64,000 nt of DNA from NCBI GenBank assembly GCA_016930595.1, contig JAFGGJ010000088.1, forward strand, positions 23,132 through 87,131. Reading direction: 5' to 3'. Origin of the DNA: Planctomycetota bacterium. Lineage in GTDB: Bacteria > Planctomycetota > SZUA-567 > JAFGGJ01. The translations under genes and the position numbers were made by a program. Below are positions 9,074 through 18,872 of the stretch, piece after piece. Each line of letters starts with the position of its first letter. Position 1 is the stretch's first letter. Below the pieces are notes generated by a model, which saw only the letters and a list, made by a program, of their open reading frames with translations, was not told the origin of the DNA and did no database searches.

Positions 9074-10219
9074 TTACTTCTTCCTGCGGTTCTTCTTGTT
9101 TTTGCCGGCTTTGCTCTGGGCGATAAGGCTGTTCATCAGCTTCTTCATCGCTGGACGGCTGGTAGGTATGTCCACAGGCTTGCCGGTATGGCCGGACAGG
9201 AGCGCGCCGTTGATGACTTCAACCGAACGGAGGCCTTCTTCGCCGGTAACCACGGGCTTGCCTCCCTTGAGGATACATTTCACGAAGTCTCTCATCAGGG
9301 GAGTATGGCTGGAAGGGCTGCTCTTGCCCGGCTTGGGTGTTATGTCCTTGACCTTGTACGTGGGGGAGCACCACATTTCCTTCTTCTGCACGAACTTGCT
9401 TATGGGCACGTCCAGCTTTGAAAAGAGGAGCTTGTTGCCCTGGAGCAGAAGGGTGCCCTTGTCGCCGGCCACTTCCAGGAATTCGCCGCCGGTGCCGTCA
9501 GTAGTGGAGACATACATGTAGCCGATGGCGCCGCCCTTGAACCACAGGAGCGCGCTCGCGCGGTCTTCGACTTCGATCTTGGGGTGCAGGGGGGTCGTTT
9601 CGGTTACGGCCATTATCCTGACCGGGTCTATACCTGCCACGTACAGCATCTCGTCGATCGGGTGCGGACCCTGGTTCATCAGCACGCCGCCACCCTCGCC
9701 TTTCCACGTACCGCGCCATCCGGCTGACGCATAGTAGCCGTTCGAGCGGAACCACGGGGACTTCATCATGACGCGGTAGACCTTGCCCAGGGCGCCCCCG
9801 GCCACCATTTCGTGGAACTTCCTGACGACGGGCATGTAGCGGCGCTGGTAAACCACCTGGAGGATCTTTCGGGCTTTCCTGGCGGCGGCGATCATCCTGT
9901 CGCAACCCTCCGCCGTTACAGCCATGGGTTTTTCAGTGAGCACATGCAGGCCGGCCCTCGAGGCGTCCACGGACAGTTGAGGATGGAACCAGTGGGGCGT
10001 GCAGATAGTGACGGCATCCACCAGGCCGCTCTTGTACATTTCCTTGTGGTTGATAAATCCCGGGACGCCGAATTCCTCGGATGCAGCTTTGGCGGCCTTG
10101 GGGCTGACGTCGCTTATGGCGGTGAGTTTTGCGCCCGGAGTATCGGCAATTGCCTTCGCGTGCGACCTTGCGATGCCTCCCGCCCCCACGATACCGATCC
10201 TGACCTTACCTGCCATCAC
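9074..10219 (-). CDS. Gfo/Idh/MocA family oxidoreductase
   Basis: N-terminal Rossmann VRIGIVGAGGIARSHAKAI; EKPMAVTAEGCDRMI motif. Confidence 0.93.
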   Translation of the reverse strand: MMAGKVRIGIVGAGGIARSHAKAIADTPGAKLTAISDVSPKAAKAASEEFGVPGFINHKEMYKSGLVDAVTICTPHWFHPQLSVDASRAGLHVLTEKPMAVTAEGCDRMIAAARKARKILQVVYQRRYMPVVRKFHEMVAGGALGKVYRVMMKSPWFRSNGYYASAGWRGTWKGEGGGVLMNQGPHPIDEMLYVAGIDPVRIMAVTETTPLHPKIEVEDRASALLWFKGGAIGYMYVSTTDGTGGEFLEVAGDKGTLLLQGNKLLFSKLDVPISKFVQKKEMWCSPTYKVKDITPKPGKSSPSSHTPLMRDFVKCILKGGKPVVTGEEGLRSVEVINGALLSGHTGKPVDIPTSRPAMKKLMNSLIAQSKAGKNKKNRRKK

Positions 10220-11043
10220 TCTACTCCCTTCGACGAAGCAACATCCGTATTCTTCGGCATGGCCTCCGTCACGATGACGGGACTGCCTGGCACAAGGAAG
10301 TCGAAGACCTCCTCGATGTCCTCGTTGCGGAACCTTATGCAGCCTTCACTGGCCGCCTTGCCGATGCTGTCCGGGTCGCAGGTGCCGTGTATTCCAAGGC
10401 TTCCCTTGAGCCGGATCCATCTGGTGCCGGCCGGGTTGAGCGGGTCGCCGCCGTCGTAGTGTTCGCCGTTGTGATCATAGGGAGGGTTCGCCACTTTCTG
10501 CTGCACGGCGTATTTGCCCGCCGGGGTCGGCGTGGTTTCGCTGCCGACGGCAACGGCATACTCCTTGATCCTGGCCTCCCCAAGGTATACCACGGCACGA
10601 CGTTCCTTCAAGAACACCTTGAGGGAAAAAGGTCCCGTTACGGTTTTTATTTCAGCGCCCGCCTGCAGCTTCCCGGCCGACGGCAGGCCGTTCACTTTCA
10701 CCAGGAAACTGTGGGTGACACCAAAAAGAGTCGCCACGGCCGTCAGGTGCGACCCCCTGGGCACGCGGTATAAAAGGAATTCGCTGCCGCGGCCCCTCAG
10801 AAAATCCTGCTGGAGCTTGAGAAGCCTGGGTTTCAGGCGGTCCGCCCTGTCGGCGAATCCATTTCTGCAATAGTAGTCATAAGCCGCGCTGCAGGCGGTA
10901 AGCGCCTTGCCCTGGACAGCCAGGGCGGAGATTTTTTTCAACAATACGTCCGGTCCGGTATCTTCCTGGCCGGACGCGCTCGACAACAGCGCGGCCGTCA
11001 GTACCAGAGGAAGCAGGTTCTGTAGCGCGACGGTTTTCAGCAA
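10216..11043 (-). CDS. LysM-containing L,D-transpeptidase (YkuD family)
   Basis: IHGTCDPDSIGKAASEGCIRFRNEDIEEVFDFLVPGSPVIV catalytic motif; LysM-like segment upstream. Confidence 0.9.
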   Translation of the reverse strand: MLKTVALQNLLPLVLTAALLSSASGQEDTGPDVLLKKISALAVQGKALTACSAAYDYYCRNGFADRADRLKPRLLKLQQDFLRGRGSEFLLYRVPRGSHLTAVATLFGVTHSFLVKVNGLPSAGKLQAGAEIKTVTGPFSLKVFLKERRAVVYLGEARIKEYAVAVGSETTPTPAGKYAVQQKVANPPYDHNGEHYDGGDPLNPAGTRWIRLKGSLGIHGTCDPDSIGKAASEGCIRFRNEDIEEVFDFLVPGSPVIVTEAMPKNTDVASSKGVE

Positions 11044-11121
11044 GCCGGGAACTCCTGTTGTCCGGTCGATTATAACGGCTGAATTTTTTTGCCCGGGTAT
11101 TTTGCCGGCGAAAGTTTCGGA

Positions 11122-12651
11122 TCATTTCCAGTGCAATGACAGCGCTGTCGCAAGCAGGCCGGCAAGGACGATGCCTCCTGCGAGCAGCGCAAGGACAACC
11201 CTCCGCTTGCCGAGAAGACCGGCGAGTGTGTCTCGTCCCAGCAGCCGGTCGGTGTCCAGGTTCCTGGCGTCACCCACCAGCGACTGTATCACGCCTACCA
11301 GGAAAGTCGCGCTCCCCGCAAGGGCGGCTTCGCCCGCCCGCATGTTTCCCAGGTACGCCCACTGCACGACCGACGCCGAGTACAGCCACGCCACTCCTAC
11401 AGATATATCTTTTGCGTACGGTATGCGTTCGATATGCAGCCGGCCGATCCGGATCCTGTATGCAATGAATGAGTACAACGGCCCGACGGCGCCTGCGAGT
11501 ACAAGCGCCTTGACGTGCCAGCGCCAGGGCGGAATTGACAGGCCGGCGGCGACTGCGGCGGCAAGGAACGCAAGTATCGTGGCTCCCACCCACAGTTTCT
11601 CCACGCCGGCTCGATCCGTATGGTAGGGTCTCCTGCCGGTGAAGTAGCGGTTGAGGTTGTACGAGGACAGCATGAAGCAGAACACGTAGACCAGGCCCGC
11701 GCTCCAGTATCCCCCGCAGAGATACTGGTTGAGCGCGGCGGCAGCCGTCCCCAGGGCACTGACCATTATTGCGGAGTCGAACGCCAGCAGCCTGAACCAC
11801 GCGAGCCAGGCGAAGCCTCCCATCCTGCGCAGCCTGTCAACGACCGCCACCGTGGCCCAGCCGGGGGTGCTGGCGCCCGCGGTGACGCCGACGGTCTTGA
11901 GTGACCGGAGTTTTTCGGCGGGAATTTCATCGGCTGTTTCCACGTGGAACGCCGGGAGTCCGCTCTCGCCCGCTATTTCCACCAGGCGTTTCGTGTTGGC
12001 GCTGTGGTGTCCCCCGACCACCACGATTGCCTCGACGCACCGTGTCATCTCGCGCACCTCGGCCTGGCGTTCATGAGTGGCGCTGCAGATGGAGTCCAGG
12101 ATTTCCATGTCCGGGTACCTGCGGCGCAGGATTTCCGTAATGGCGGCGTAGCGTTCTTCGTTAAACGTTGTCTGGGCGACTAGAGCCGGGGCCCGGGGCA
12201 CCCGGACCGCTTCGGCCTCTTCGGGCGTTGCGATCACGAACACTTCATCTCCCGCCCGGCTCGAAAGAGCCCGGACTTCGGCATGTCCGCTGTCGCCGAC
12301 GATGATGACCGGAACGCGTGCTTCGGCTTTCTTTTCGACAAAGCGCTCCGACCGCTGCACCTTGGGGCAGGTGGCGTCTATGATTTCCAGTCCCTGCCGC
12401 CGGAAGTTCTCCAGTTCTTCAACGGCTATGCCGTGGGCGCGCAGGACTACCCGGCGGTCCGCGGCTTCGGAGGGATCGTTTATCACGTCGATCCCCTGCC
12501 GTTTCAGCATCTCCACCACCTGGTTGTTGTGTATCAGGGGCCCATACGTGCAGAGGCCGGCAGGGGCTTTTTCGGCGGCTTCCAAGACCAGTCCCAAGGC
12601 GCGCCTGACGCCCATGCAGAAGCCGGCGGTGTCGGCGACGATAACTCTCAA
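11122..12651 (-). CDS. ispH: Fusion: 4-hydroxy-3-methylbut-2-enyl diphosphate reductase (IspH/LytB) + C-terminal UbiA-like prenyltransferase membrane domain
   Basis: LRVIVADTAGFCMGVRRAL..., IDATCPKV, DSICSATHERQ (three IspH cluster Cys); C-terminal half hydrophobic with VGDARNLDTDRLLGRDTLAGLLGKRR UbiA-type motif; TTG start overlaps the upstream TGA (TTGA). Confidence 0.88.
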   Translation of the reverse strand: MRVIVADTAGFCMGVRRALGLVLEAAEKAPAGLCTYGPLIHNNQVVEMLKRQGIDVINDPSEAADRRVVLRAHGIAVEELENFRRQGLEIIDATCPKVQRSERFVEKKAEARVPVIIVGDSGHAEVRALSSRAGDEVFVIATPEEAEAVRVPRAPALVAQTTFNEERYAAITEILRRRYPDMEILDSICSATHERQAEVREMTRCVEAIVVVGGHHSANTKRLVEIAGESGLPAFHVETADEIPAEKLRSLKTVGVTAGASTPGWATVAVVDRLRRMGGFAWLAWFRLLAFDSAIMVSALGTAAAALNQYLCGGYWSAGLVYVFCFMLSSYNLNRYFTGRRPYHTDRAGVEKLWVGATILAFLAAAVAAGLSIPPWRWHVKALVLAGAVGPLYSFIAYRIRIGRLHIERIPYAKDISVGVAWLYSASVVQWAYLGNMRAGEAALAGSATFLVGVIQSLVGDARNLDTDRLLGRDTLAGLLGKRRVVLALLAGGIVLAGLLATALSLHWK

Positions 12652-14036
12652 CGCCCGTCCCCGCCCAGCAGCCGGCGGTAACTCCACGCAAGCAGGCACG
12701 TGTAGCGGTGGAGGTTCTCGCCCGTGAAGGCGTCGTGGTGAATGAGCCACGGCCCTATATCCCTGCCGTAGACTTTCACCGCGCGCGACGGTATGAAATC
12801 AACCTTGTCCACTGCGATGGAGTCGCCGCCGCCGCAGGTGAACCGCGCCAGCGCCACGCCGAGCTGAGCGGGACGTATTCCAGGGCCGCCGGGAATCGCA
12901 ATCGCGGCCGGTAACGTGCCCGAATGCTCAACATGGTCGACAAGGCCGGACGCCGCTGCCAGCAGCGTTTCCCGCGCCAGGCTCGTGCCCCCGCTTCCTG
13001 GTACCGCCTCGATGTGCACGGGAGCGTCTACGGCGGGCACGCAGAACGTGTCGCGGGAATTGCTCGTTGCCGCCTGCGCTAGGAGGACCAGAATCTGGGC
13101 AGCGGACAGGGTTGTCCCGGAGCGATCGTCAAGGTACGAGTCCACGCTTCCACCGGCCCACGCAGCAGCCAGTTCCTTTATGACGGATGTGTTCACCTTG
13201 TCCGTGCCTGTGGAAAACGAAGCCATTGCCTGTCGTATGCCGACCGGTTCGATCCCGTGTTCAAGAATCCGGTCGAGGTACCGACCGAAGGTTCCGACCC
13301 GGTGCGCCATGACGTCCGCGGGAACAAGCGGAGCGGGCTTCCAATCGTCGGGGACCGGGCAGGCGCCGTGCGCGAAGTTGACAACGTCCCAGAATTCTTC
13401 AAGGCTCCATTCGTTGGGGTGGTTGCCGTGGCTGATGATACCGTCCGGCGGGAGCTTCTCGGCAAGACGGGAAACATTCGCCCAGGCCGTTTCAAGGGCG
13501 CCGTCGCCCGCGCGGGCGTCGAAGGAAGCCCGCGATTTCCACAGGCCCGCGATATTGAAAACTCCCCCCAGTTGGGAAGGATACACGTCGTCGCCGAGGT
13601 ACACGGACCCGCCCATGTAAGCCGGTACGCCCCACGCCTTCATGGCGCCGTACACAAAAGGGGTATAACTGGCGCCGGGCTGGCCGTAGCAGACGATCTC
13701 CTTACCGAACGTATCCCTGGTCAAGCGGAAGCCCTCGGTTTCCCGTGAGAGGATTTCCGCCACGCCGTCCTGCCAGTCCAGGTGTTCGGTGTATTCCGCT
13801 ATGGTCGGGTGGGCACTGTGCAGGTTCGTGTGGTAGCCTATTTCAAAAAGGTCGTCTTTCAGGGCGTCGATGATATCCCGCCTGTTGCGTTCCACGAGGC
13901 AGCGGGTTTTCTCGCCCACCATCTTGAACACGGCTGGGATACGCCGCTTCCTGAATTCCCCCAGCAGCAGGAGCAGGGCATCGTCGCTCTCGGGATTGAT
14001 GTAATCCTCGGTGTCCCACCAGAAAATAATCTTCAT
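12648..14036 (-). CDS. Polysaccharide deacetylase-like protein
   Basis: 462 aa; MKIIFWWDTEDYINPES..., FEIGYHTNLHSAHPTIAEY NodB-like metal-site motifs. Confidence 0.7.
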   Translation of the reverse strand: MKIIFWWDTEDYINPESDDALLLLLGEFRKRRIPAVFKMVGEKTRCLVERNRRDIIDALKDDLFEIGYHTNLHSAHPTIAEYTEHLDWQDGVAEILSRETEGFRLTRDTFGKEIVCYGQPGASYTPFVYGAMKAWGVPAYMGGSVYLGDDVYPSQLGGVFNIAGLWKSRASFDARAGDGALETAWANVSRLAEKLPPDGIISHGNHPNEWSLEEFWDVVNFAHGACPVPDDWKPAPLVPADVMAHRVGTFGRYLDRILEHGIEPVGIRQAMASFSTGTDKVNTSVIKELAAAWAGGSVDSYLDDRSGTTLSAAQILVLLAQAATSNSRDTFCVPAVDAPVHIEAVPGSGGTSLARETLLAAASGLVDHVEHSGTLPAAIAIPGGPGIRPAQLGVALARFTCGGGDSIAVDKVDFIPSRAVKVYGRDIGPWLIHHDAFTGENLHRYTCLLAWSYRRLLGGDGR

Positions 14037-14058
14037 CGGAATCGTCCCCGTTAGAAGA

Positions 14059-14565
14059 CTAGACGCGCCGGACGAGTTCTTTCAGGGGCTTGCGCTTTCT
14101 GGGCTTGCGCTGCTCTTCCCCCGGGTAGCCCACCGGAAGTAATATCACCGGCTCCCACGGTTCGGGTATTCCCAGGATTTCCTTGACGGGCAGCGGATCG
14201 AACGCCATTATCCAGCACGTGCCCAGTCCCCTGGCCGTTGCCGCGAGCGTCAGGTGGTCCACGGCGATGGCTACGTCAATGTCCCTTGCAAGAGCGCCGT
14301 CCTTCCGCTTGTAGGATTGCTCGGCACTGCCGCAGAATACGAGTATCACGGGCGCCCTGTAGAACCATTCCTGGTCGTAGGCGCGTTTGAATTGCGAACG
14401 TGTCGCCGGTTCGCGCACCACGTAGACCATCCACGGCTGGCGGTTCGCTGCGGAAGGCGCAAGCCGGGCTTCTTCGAGAAGTTCGTCCAGCACTTCGTCC
14501 GATACCGCCGTGCCCATGTACTTGCGGCAGGAATAACGTTCCCTTACCAGTTCTTTCCAGTCCAT
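14059..14565 (-). CDS. Nitroreductase family protein
   Basis: MDWKELVRERYSCRKYMGTAVSDEVLDELLEEARLAPSAANRQPWMVYVVREP. Confidence 0.9.
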   Translation of the reverse strand: MDWKELVRERYSCRKYMGTAVSDEVLDELLEEARLAPSAANRQPWMVYVVREPATRSQFKRAYDQEWFYRAPVILVFCGSAEQSYKRKDGALARDIDVAIAVDHLTLAATARGLGTCWIMAFDPLPVKEILGIPEPWEPVILLPVGYPGEEQRKPRKRKPLKELVRRV

Positions 14566-14591
14566 GGCATCCCCCGTCGTCTTGCAGAAAG

Positions 14592-15263
14592 TCAACTTTC
14601 AATCGAATCCGGATCGGGCAGTTCACGAAGGCTGGAAACGCCCAGTACCTGCAGGAACCTGTCCGTGGTGCCGTAGAGAAGGGGATTCCCGAGCCCTTCG
14701 CCACGTCCGACGACCTGCACCAGGCCTTTTTCGAGCAGCATGCGTAGGATGGGTCCGGAAGCTACGCCGCGCACGGACTCCACGTCCATGCGGCTGACCG
14801 GTTGATCGTAAGCAACGACCGACAGGACTTCCATGGCCGCCGGTGACAGCTTTCTACCGCCGGCGGATTTGTCCGCTGGCAGCACGTACGGCGCCATTTC
14901 TTTCCTGGTCAGCAGAACGAACCCCCCGGCTTCCTCGTGCAGTTCGAAAGCTCTGCCGCTTTCCAGGTAGAGTGTCTTGAGTTCCGCCAGCCCCCGGCGG
15001 ACTTCCTTGCTGCGGGTCTTGGTCGCGCGGCCTATCTCCCTGGGAGTCAGCGGCTCCCGGTTGCAGAAGAGCACTGCTTCGATCCTTCGGCAGAGCTCCT
15101 CCAGCGGGATTTCGTCAGCCTGGGACTCTTCAGCCTCCGGCTCCCCGTCATCGGGGAGTTCCGCGCCGTCACTGTCGCCGGACAATTCGGCAGTGTTATC
15201 ATCTTCGGCTTCGGCCGCGTCTTCCGCCGTACGGGGAGCGGCATCTTCCTCAGAGCCGTGCAA
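14592..15263 (-). CDS. scpB: Segregation and condensation protein B
   Basis: LSPAAMEVLSVVAYDQPVSRMDVESVRGVASGPILRMLLEKGLVQVVGRGEGLGNPLLYGTTDRFLQVLGVSSLRELP. Confidence 0.93.
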   Translation of the reverse strand: MHGSEEDAAPRTAEDAAEAEDDNTAELSGDSDGAELPDDGEPEAEESQADEIPLEELCRRIEAVLFCNREPLTPREIGRATKTRSKEVRRGLAELKTLYLESGRAFELHEEAGGFVLLTRKEMAPYVLPADKSAGGRKLSPAAMEVLSVVAYDQPVSRMDVESVRGVASGPILRMLLEKGLVQVVGRGEGLGNPLLYGTTDRFLQVLGVSSLRELPDPDSIES

Positions 15264-16455
15264 ACCAGTCCTCCATCCTGTCCATTGCTTCTTTTATCCG
15301 CTCGGCGGGTTCCACGATGGCCAGTCGGAAAGCCCCTTCTCCCGCGCTGCCAAAGCCGCCGCCCGGCATGGCCACCACTTTTATTTCCTCCATCATCCTG
15401 AAGGCGAACTCGATGCTCGGTGTGCTCCTCGCCTTCTTCGGCAGGTCGGCCCATACGAACATGCCGCCGCGCGGTTTTTCGAGTTCGAACCCCATGCGCT
15501 TCAGCGCCGGAACCATGATGTTCAGGCGCTTCTCATAAATCGCCGCCTGGGCGACGTGGTCCTCGTCGCAGTGGTCCAGGGTATACGCAGCCGCCTGCTG
15601 TATGGCCGCAAACAGGCTGTAGTCGTAGTAGCCCTTTATTGAAGCCAGGAGATAGAGAAGGTCCCTGTTCCCTACTCCATAGCCCACCCTCCACCCCGCC
15701 ATGCTCCACGGCTTGGACATGGTGAAGAACTCCACCGCCACGTCGATCCCCCCGGGCACCTGGAGCACGCTCGGCGCCCTGTATCCTTCGAACACGGTCA
15801 GTCCATACGCAATGTCGCTCAGGATGTAAAAGCCGTATTGCTTTGCCATCGCCACGGCCTTCTCGTAGAACGGCAGGTCCACGGTCCGCCCGGTGGGATT
15901 GTGCGGAAAACACAGTACAAGCACTTTGGGCCGGGGGACGAGCGTCCGGCAGAGCTCTTCCACCTTGTCCAGCAAGTCTTCCGTCTTCCTGGGGAACGGT
16001 ATCCCCACCGAAGTGCCGCCGGCCAGCATCGGCGCATAGAGATGTGGCGGAAAGGCCGGCACGGGCATCAGCACCACGTCGCCGGGGTTCAGGAGCGAGA
16101 TCCACATGTGGCTTATGCCTTCCTTGGATCCCACCGTGGCCAGTGTTTCGGTGACCGGGTCCAGCTTCACGCCGTGCGTCCTGTCGTAGAACCTTGCAAC
16201 GGCTTCTTTGAGCGCGGGAATCCCCTTGGCCGCCGAATACCTATGGATGCCCGGCTTGTCCAGGCATTTCTTCAGTTCCGCCACAGCCGTTTCGGGAGGC
16301 GGGTCGGTCGGACTTCCCATGCCGAGGTCTATTACGTCGTGCCCTTCCGCCAGCAGCCTGTCCCTGGCGGCGTTTATTTCGCCGAAAAGATACGGCGGCA
16401 GTTTGTGCATGCGTTCCGCTGCCATTCCGGGCAGGTCGGTTCGGCGTTGTTGCAT
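15250..16455 (-). CDS. PLP-dependent aminotransferase class I/II (AlaC / LL-DAP aminotransferase-like)
   Basis: Fold type I motifs; SKPWSMAGWRVGYGVGN lysine region; LCFPHNPTGRTVD. Confidence 0.9.
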   Translation of the reverse strand: MQQRRTDLPGMAAERMHKLPPYLFGEINAARDRLLAEGHDVIDLGMGSPTDPPPETAVAELKKCLDKPGIHRYSAAKGIPALKEAVARFYDRTHGVKLDPVTETLATVGSKEGISHMWISLLNPGDVVLMPVPAFPPHLYAPMLAGGTSVGIPFPRKTEDLLDKVEELCRTLVPRPKVLVLCFPHNPTGRTVDLPFYEKAVAMAKQYGFYILSDIAYGLTVFEGYRAPSVLQVPGGIDVAVEFFTMSKPWSMAGWRVGYGVGNRDLLYLLASIKGYYDYSLFAAIQQAAAYTLDHCDEDHVAQAAIYEKRLNIMVPALKRMGFELEKPRGGMFVWADLPKKARSTPSIEFAFRMMEEIKVVAMPGGGFGSAGEGAFRLAIVEPAERIKEAMDRMEDWFARL

Positions 16456-16461
16456 TTCAGC

Positions 16462-17511
16462 CTACTCTTCCGTTATGAAGAATTCTCCCGGTTTCTTGTC
16501 TGCCGGTCCGGGCGTTTCCGGCTTTGTGGTTTCGGGTTCCGCCGTGCTGTGACTGCTTTCAAGCGCGGCGTCGAGGTGTCTTTCCACCTTGGCGGCGTTT
16601 ACGAGCCGCAGGGTAAAGGCATCTGCCTCGGTGCGCACCATTTCATCCAGGTAGTCGGAGCGCACGAGATCTTTCACCTTTTCGAATTCGGGGCGGCTGC
16701 CCTCTATCTTCTGGGTCACTTTTATTACATGGTAGCCCCACATCGACTGTATGGGCCCGGCGATGCTGCCCTGTTCGAGTTCATAGGCCACCTGCAGGAT
16801 GCCGGGGCCCCACGGAAAAGTCTCCGGCGCGCTGAAGCCCAGGTCGCCGCCCTGGGCCGCAGATTCCTTGTCCTCGCTCGTCTCCCGCGCCAGCCGAGCG
16901 AAGTCCTCGCCTGCAACGGCTTTTCCGTAGATCGATTCCGCCTTCTTCTGCGCGGCGCCCCAGTTTTCCTGCCCCCGTTCGGTCATGGCTTTTACCAGTA
17001 TGTGGCTGATCCGCACTCTGGGCGGCTGGCGGTACTGCTCCTGGTTCTTGGCCCAGTAGATCTGCAGTTTCGCCTCGGGCACTTCACCCGTTCCGATTAT
17101 CTGCTGACGCAGGAAGAGCCTGAGAGCAAGAACCTCGTCGGCATATTCCTGCTCGGTCATGCCCAGTTGCCTGCGGGCCATTTCCGCCAGCGTGGTCCGC
17201 CCCTTGAAAGTGCGCTCTATGTTCCGTCTTTCCTCATCGAGCGCCAGCTCCAGGTCTTCTTTGGCCGCCTTGAAATTCGCTTTCTCCATGGCGTCCTTCA
17301 GCACTTCCCTGTAGACAAGTCTTTCAAGGACCTCCGGGCCGTACATCCTCAGCAGCATGTTGTTAAGCTGGCCCAGGGTGATCGGCCGGTCGTTGACGCT
17401 GGCCACCACTGTTTCACCGGGGCCTTCGCTGCATGCGGCTCCGCCGGTTCCGAGCACTATGAACAGGACCAGCCCCGCCGCACCTGTTCGCATACCCATG
17501 TTCGTAGACAT
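16462..17511 (-). CDS. Parvulin-type peptidylprolyl isomerase (SurA/PrsA-like), exported
   Basis: RVRISHILVKAM... DLGFSAPETFPWGPGILQVAYELEQGSIAGPIQSMWGYHVIKV parvulin signature; signal-peptide-like N-terminus. Confidence 0.9.
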   Translation of the reverse strand: MSTNMGMRTGAAGLVLFIVLGTGGAACSEGPGETVVASVNDRPITLGQLNNMLLRMYGPEVLERLVYREVLKDAMEKANFKAAKEDLELALDEERRNIERTFKGRTTLAEMARRQLGMTEQEYADEVLALRLFLRQQIIGTGEVPEAKLQIYWAKNQEQYRQPPRVRISHILVKAMTERGQENWGAAQKKAESIYGKAVAGEDFARLARETSEDKESAAQGGDLGFSAPETFPWGPGILQVAYELEQGSIAGPIQSMWGYHVIKVTQKIEGSRPEFEKVKDLVRSDYLDEMVRTEADAFTLRLVNAAKVERHLDAALESSHSTAEPETTKPETPGPADKKPGEFFITEE

Positions 17512-17679
17512 GACACATCCTTTCTCGACCGCGGATTATACTCCGCCTTGCCGCCCACGCCAACTAATATGGATGCACGGCTCCCGCCGCCTCGGGTGCC
17601 TCTCTCGTCAGCGATCAACGCCAGGAGGACTTTTTCCAGGATATTCTGCTGTCCGGGGGCTCCACGGACGACAATTGAA

Positions 17680-17707
17680 TTGACAGGGTTTCTCGAGTTG
17701 CTAAACT
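17680..17707 (+). promoter_or_regulatory. Sigma70-like promoter upstream of the TPR-roadblock gene
   Basis: TTGACA-N16-TAAACT, ~45 nt before the ATG. Confidence 0.55.
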
Positions 17708-17750
17708 CTTATGGCTGGTGTTGTTACTGAAAAAGGGGCATTGAGAGCAC

Positions 17751-18872
17751 ATGGGTATTATCTCCAGCCTGGTACGAGGTTGGGAAAAGCGCCGCCTGGA
17801 GAAGATCGAAAAGAACTCTCCACGTCCTCCGGCGGAAGTCTTTATCCGCCTCTACGAGATTTATCACTCTGAAGGCGAAGTCAACGCGGCCAGCCGTGTC
17901 GCCAAGCGCGGCATGCGGCTCTATCCCCATAATCCCGATATCGGCAAGGCCTCCAGGGATATGGACAGGATGGTCCGTGAGATCGAGAAGGAGCGCCTCC
18001 GCCAGAAGATCGAATCCTACCCTAACCCCATACTCTATGCCAGGCTCGCCGAGCTTTACAAGACCGACGGCGAAATCGGCGCTTCGGTCAAGGTCTGTGA
18101 AGCCGGTATAAGGGCCTTCCCCGACTACGGCGGCACCTACCTGCTTCTCGGCCAGATATGTTTCGACCAGGAAGATTTTGACGGGGCTCTCAGTTACCTG
18201 GAAAAGGCCGCTGAACTCGATCGCTACAACTACATGGCGCTCAGGCTCCTTGCCGACACCTACATGAAGCAGGGACGTTACATGGACGCCGTCCAGAACC
18301 TTGACGCCATCCTCTACTTCGCCCCCGGTGACGAACAGGTGCTCGATGCGCTCAAGGCCGCCAAGACCGCCGCCGGCATCCAGGAAGAAGTTCCGCCCGA
18401 AGCCGCTCCCGCCGAGGCCGTACCCGCGCCGGCGCCGACTACCAAGGTCAAGCCCCGCGAGCCCGCCAAAGGCGCCAGTACCGTCGCACGCCAGATGAAG
18501 ATGAAGGCCGCCGCCAAGAAGCAGGTGGCCTACACGGACGCCATCGAAATCCTGAAGACCATCGAGGGTGTGCACGGTGCGCTGCTGGTTGACGCTTTCG
18601 GCCTTGTCATTGCCAGCTACCTGTCGCAGGACGTGGACGAGGAACTCGCCGGCGCCATGATCACCAACATCTACAGGTCCACTGCCAGGAGTGCCCAGCA
18701 GATGGGCCTGGGCAGTTTTGAAGACGGTGTCATCGAAGGTGAAAGCGGCAACATCCACCTGATTGCCATTCAGGACATGATCCTCGCCGTTTTCGCCGCC
18801 GCGACCATCAAGATGGGCCTGCTCGAAAAGGCCATCCGTGACTTTGCCAACGCTGTTCTGGAGGTAGGCTGA
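17751..18872 (+). CDS. TPR-repeat protein with C-terminal roadblock/LC7 domain
   Basis: TPR helices (AGTYLLLGQICFDQEDFDGALSYLEKAAELD) then IEGVHGALLVDAFGLVIASYLSQDVDEELAGAMITNIYRS. Confidence 0.85.
   Translation: MGIISSLVRGWEKRRLEKIEKNSPRPPAEVFIRLYEIYHSEGEVNAASRVAKRGMRLYPHNPDIGKASRDMDRMVREIEKERLRQKIESYPNPILYARLAELYKTDGEIGASVKVCEAGIRAFPDYGGTYLLLGQICFDQEDFDGALSYLEKAAELDRYNYMALRLLADTYMKQGRYMDAVQNLDAILYFAPGDEQVLDALKAAKTAAGIQEEVPPEAAPAEAVPAPAPTTKVKPREPAKGASTVARQMKMKAAAKKQVAYTDAIEILKTIEGVHGALLVDAFGLVIASYLSQDVDEELAGAMITNIYRSTARSAQQMGLGSFEDGVIEGESGNIHLIAIQDMILAVFAAATIKMGLLEKAIRDFANAVLEVG

Noticed and set aside
15838-17730. 630-aa plus-strand ORF
   Set aside because: Antisense to the aminotransferase and PPIase genes, both clearly recognisable.
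17724-18758. 344-aa minus-strand ORF
   Set aside because: Antisense to the TPR-roadblock gene, which has a promoter and clear domain.
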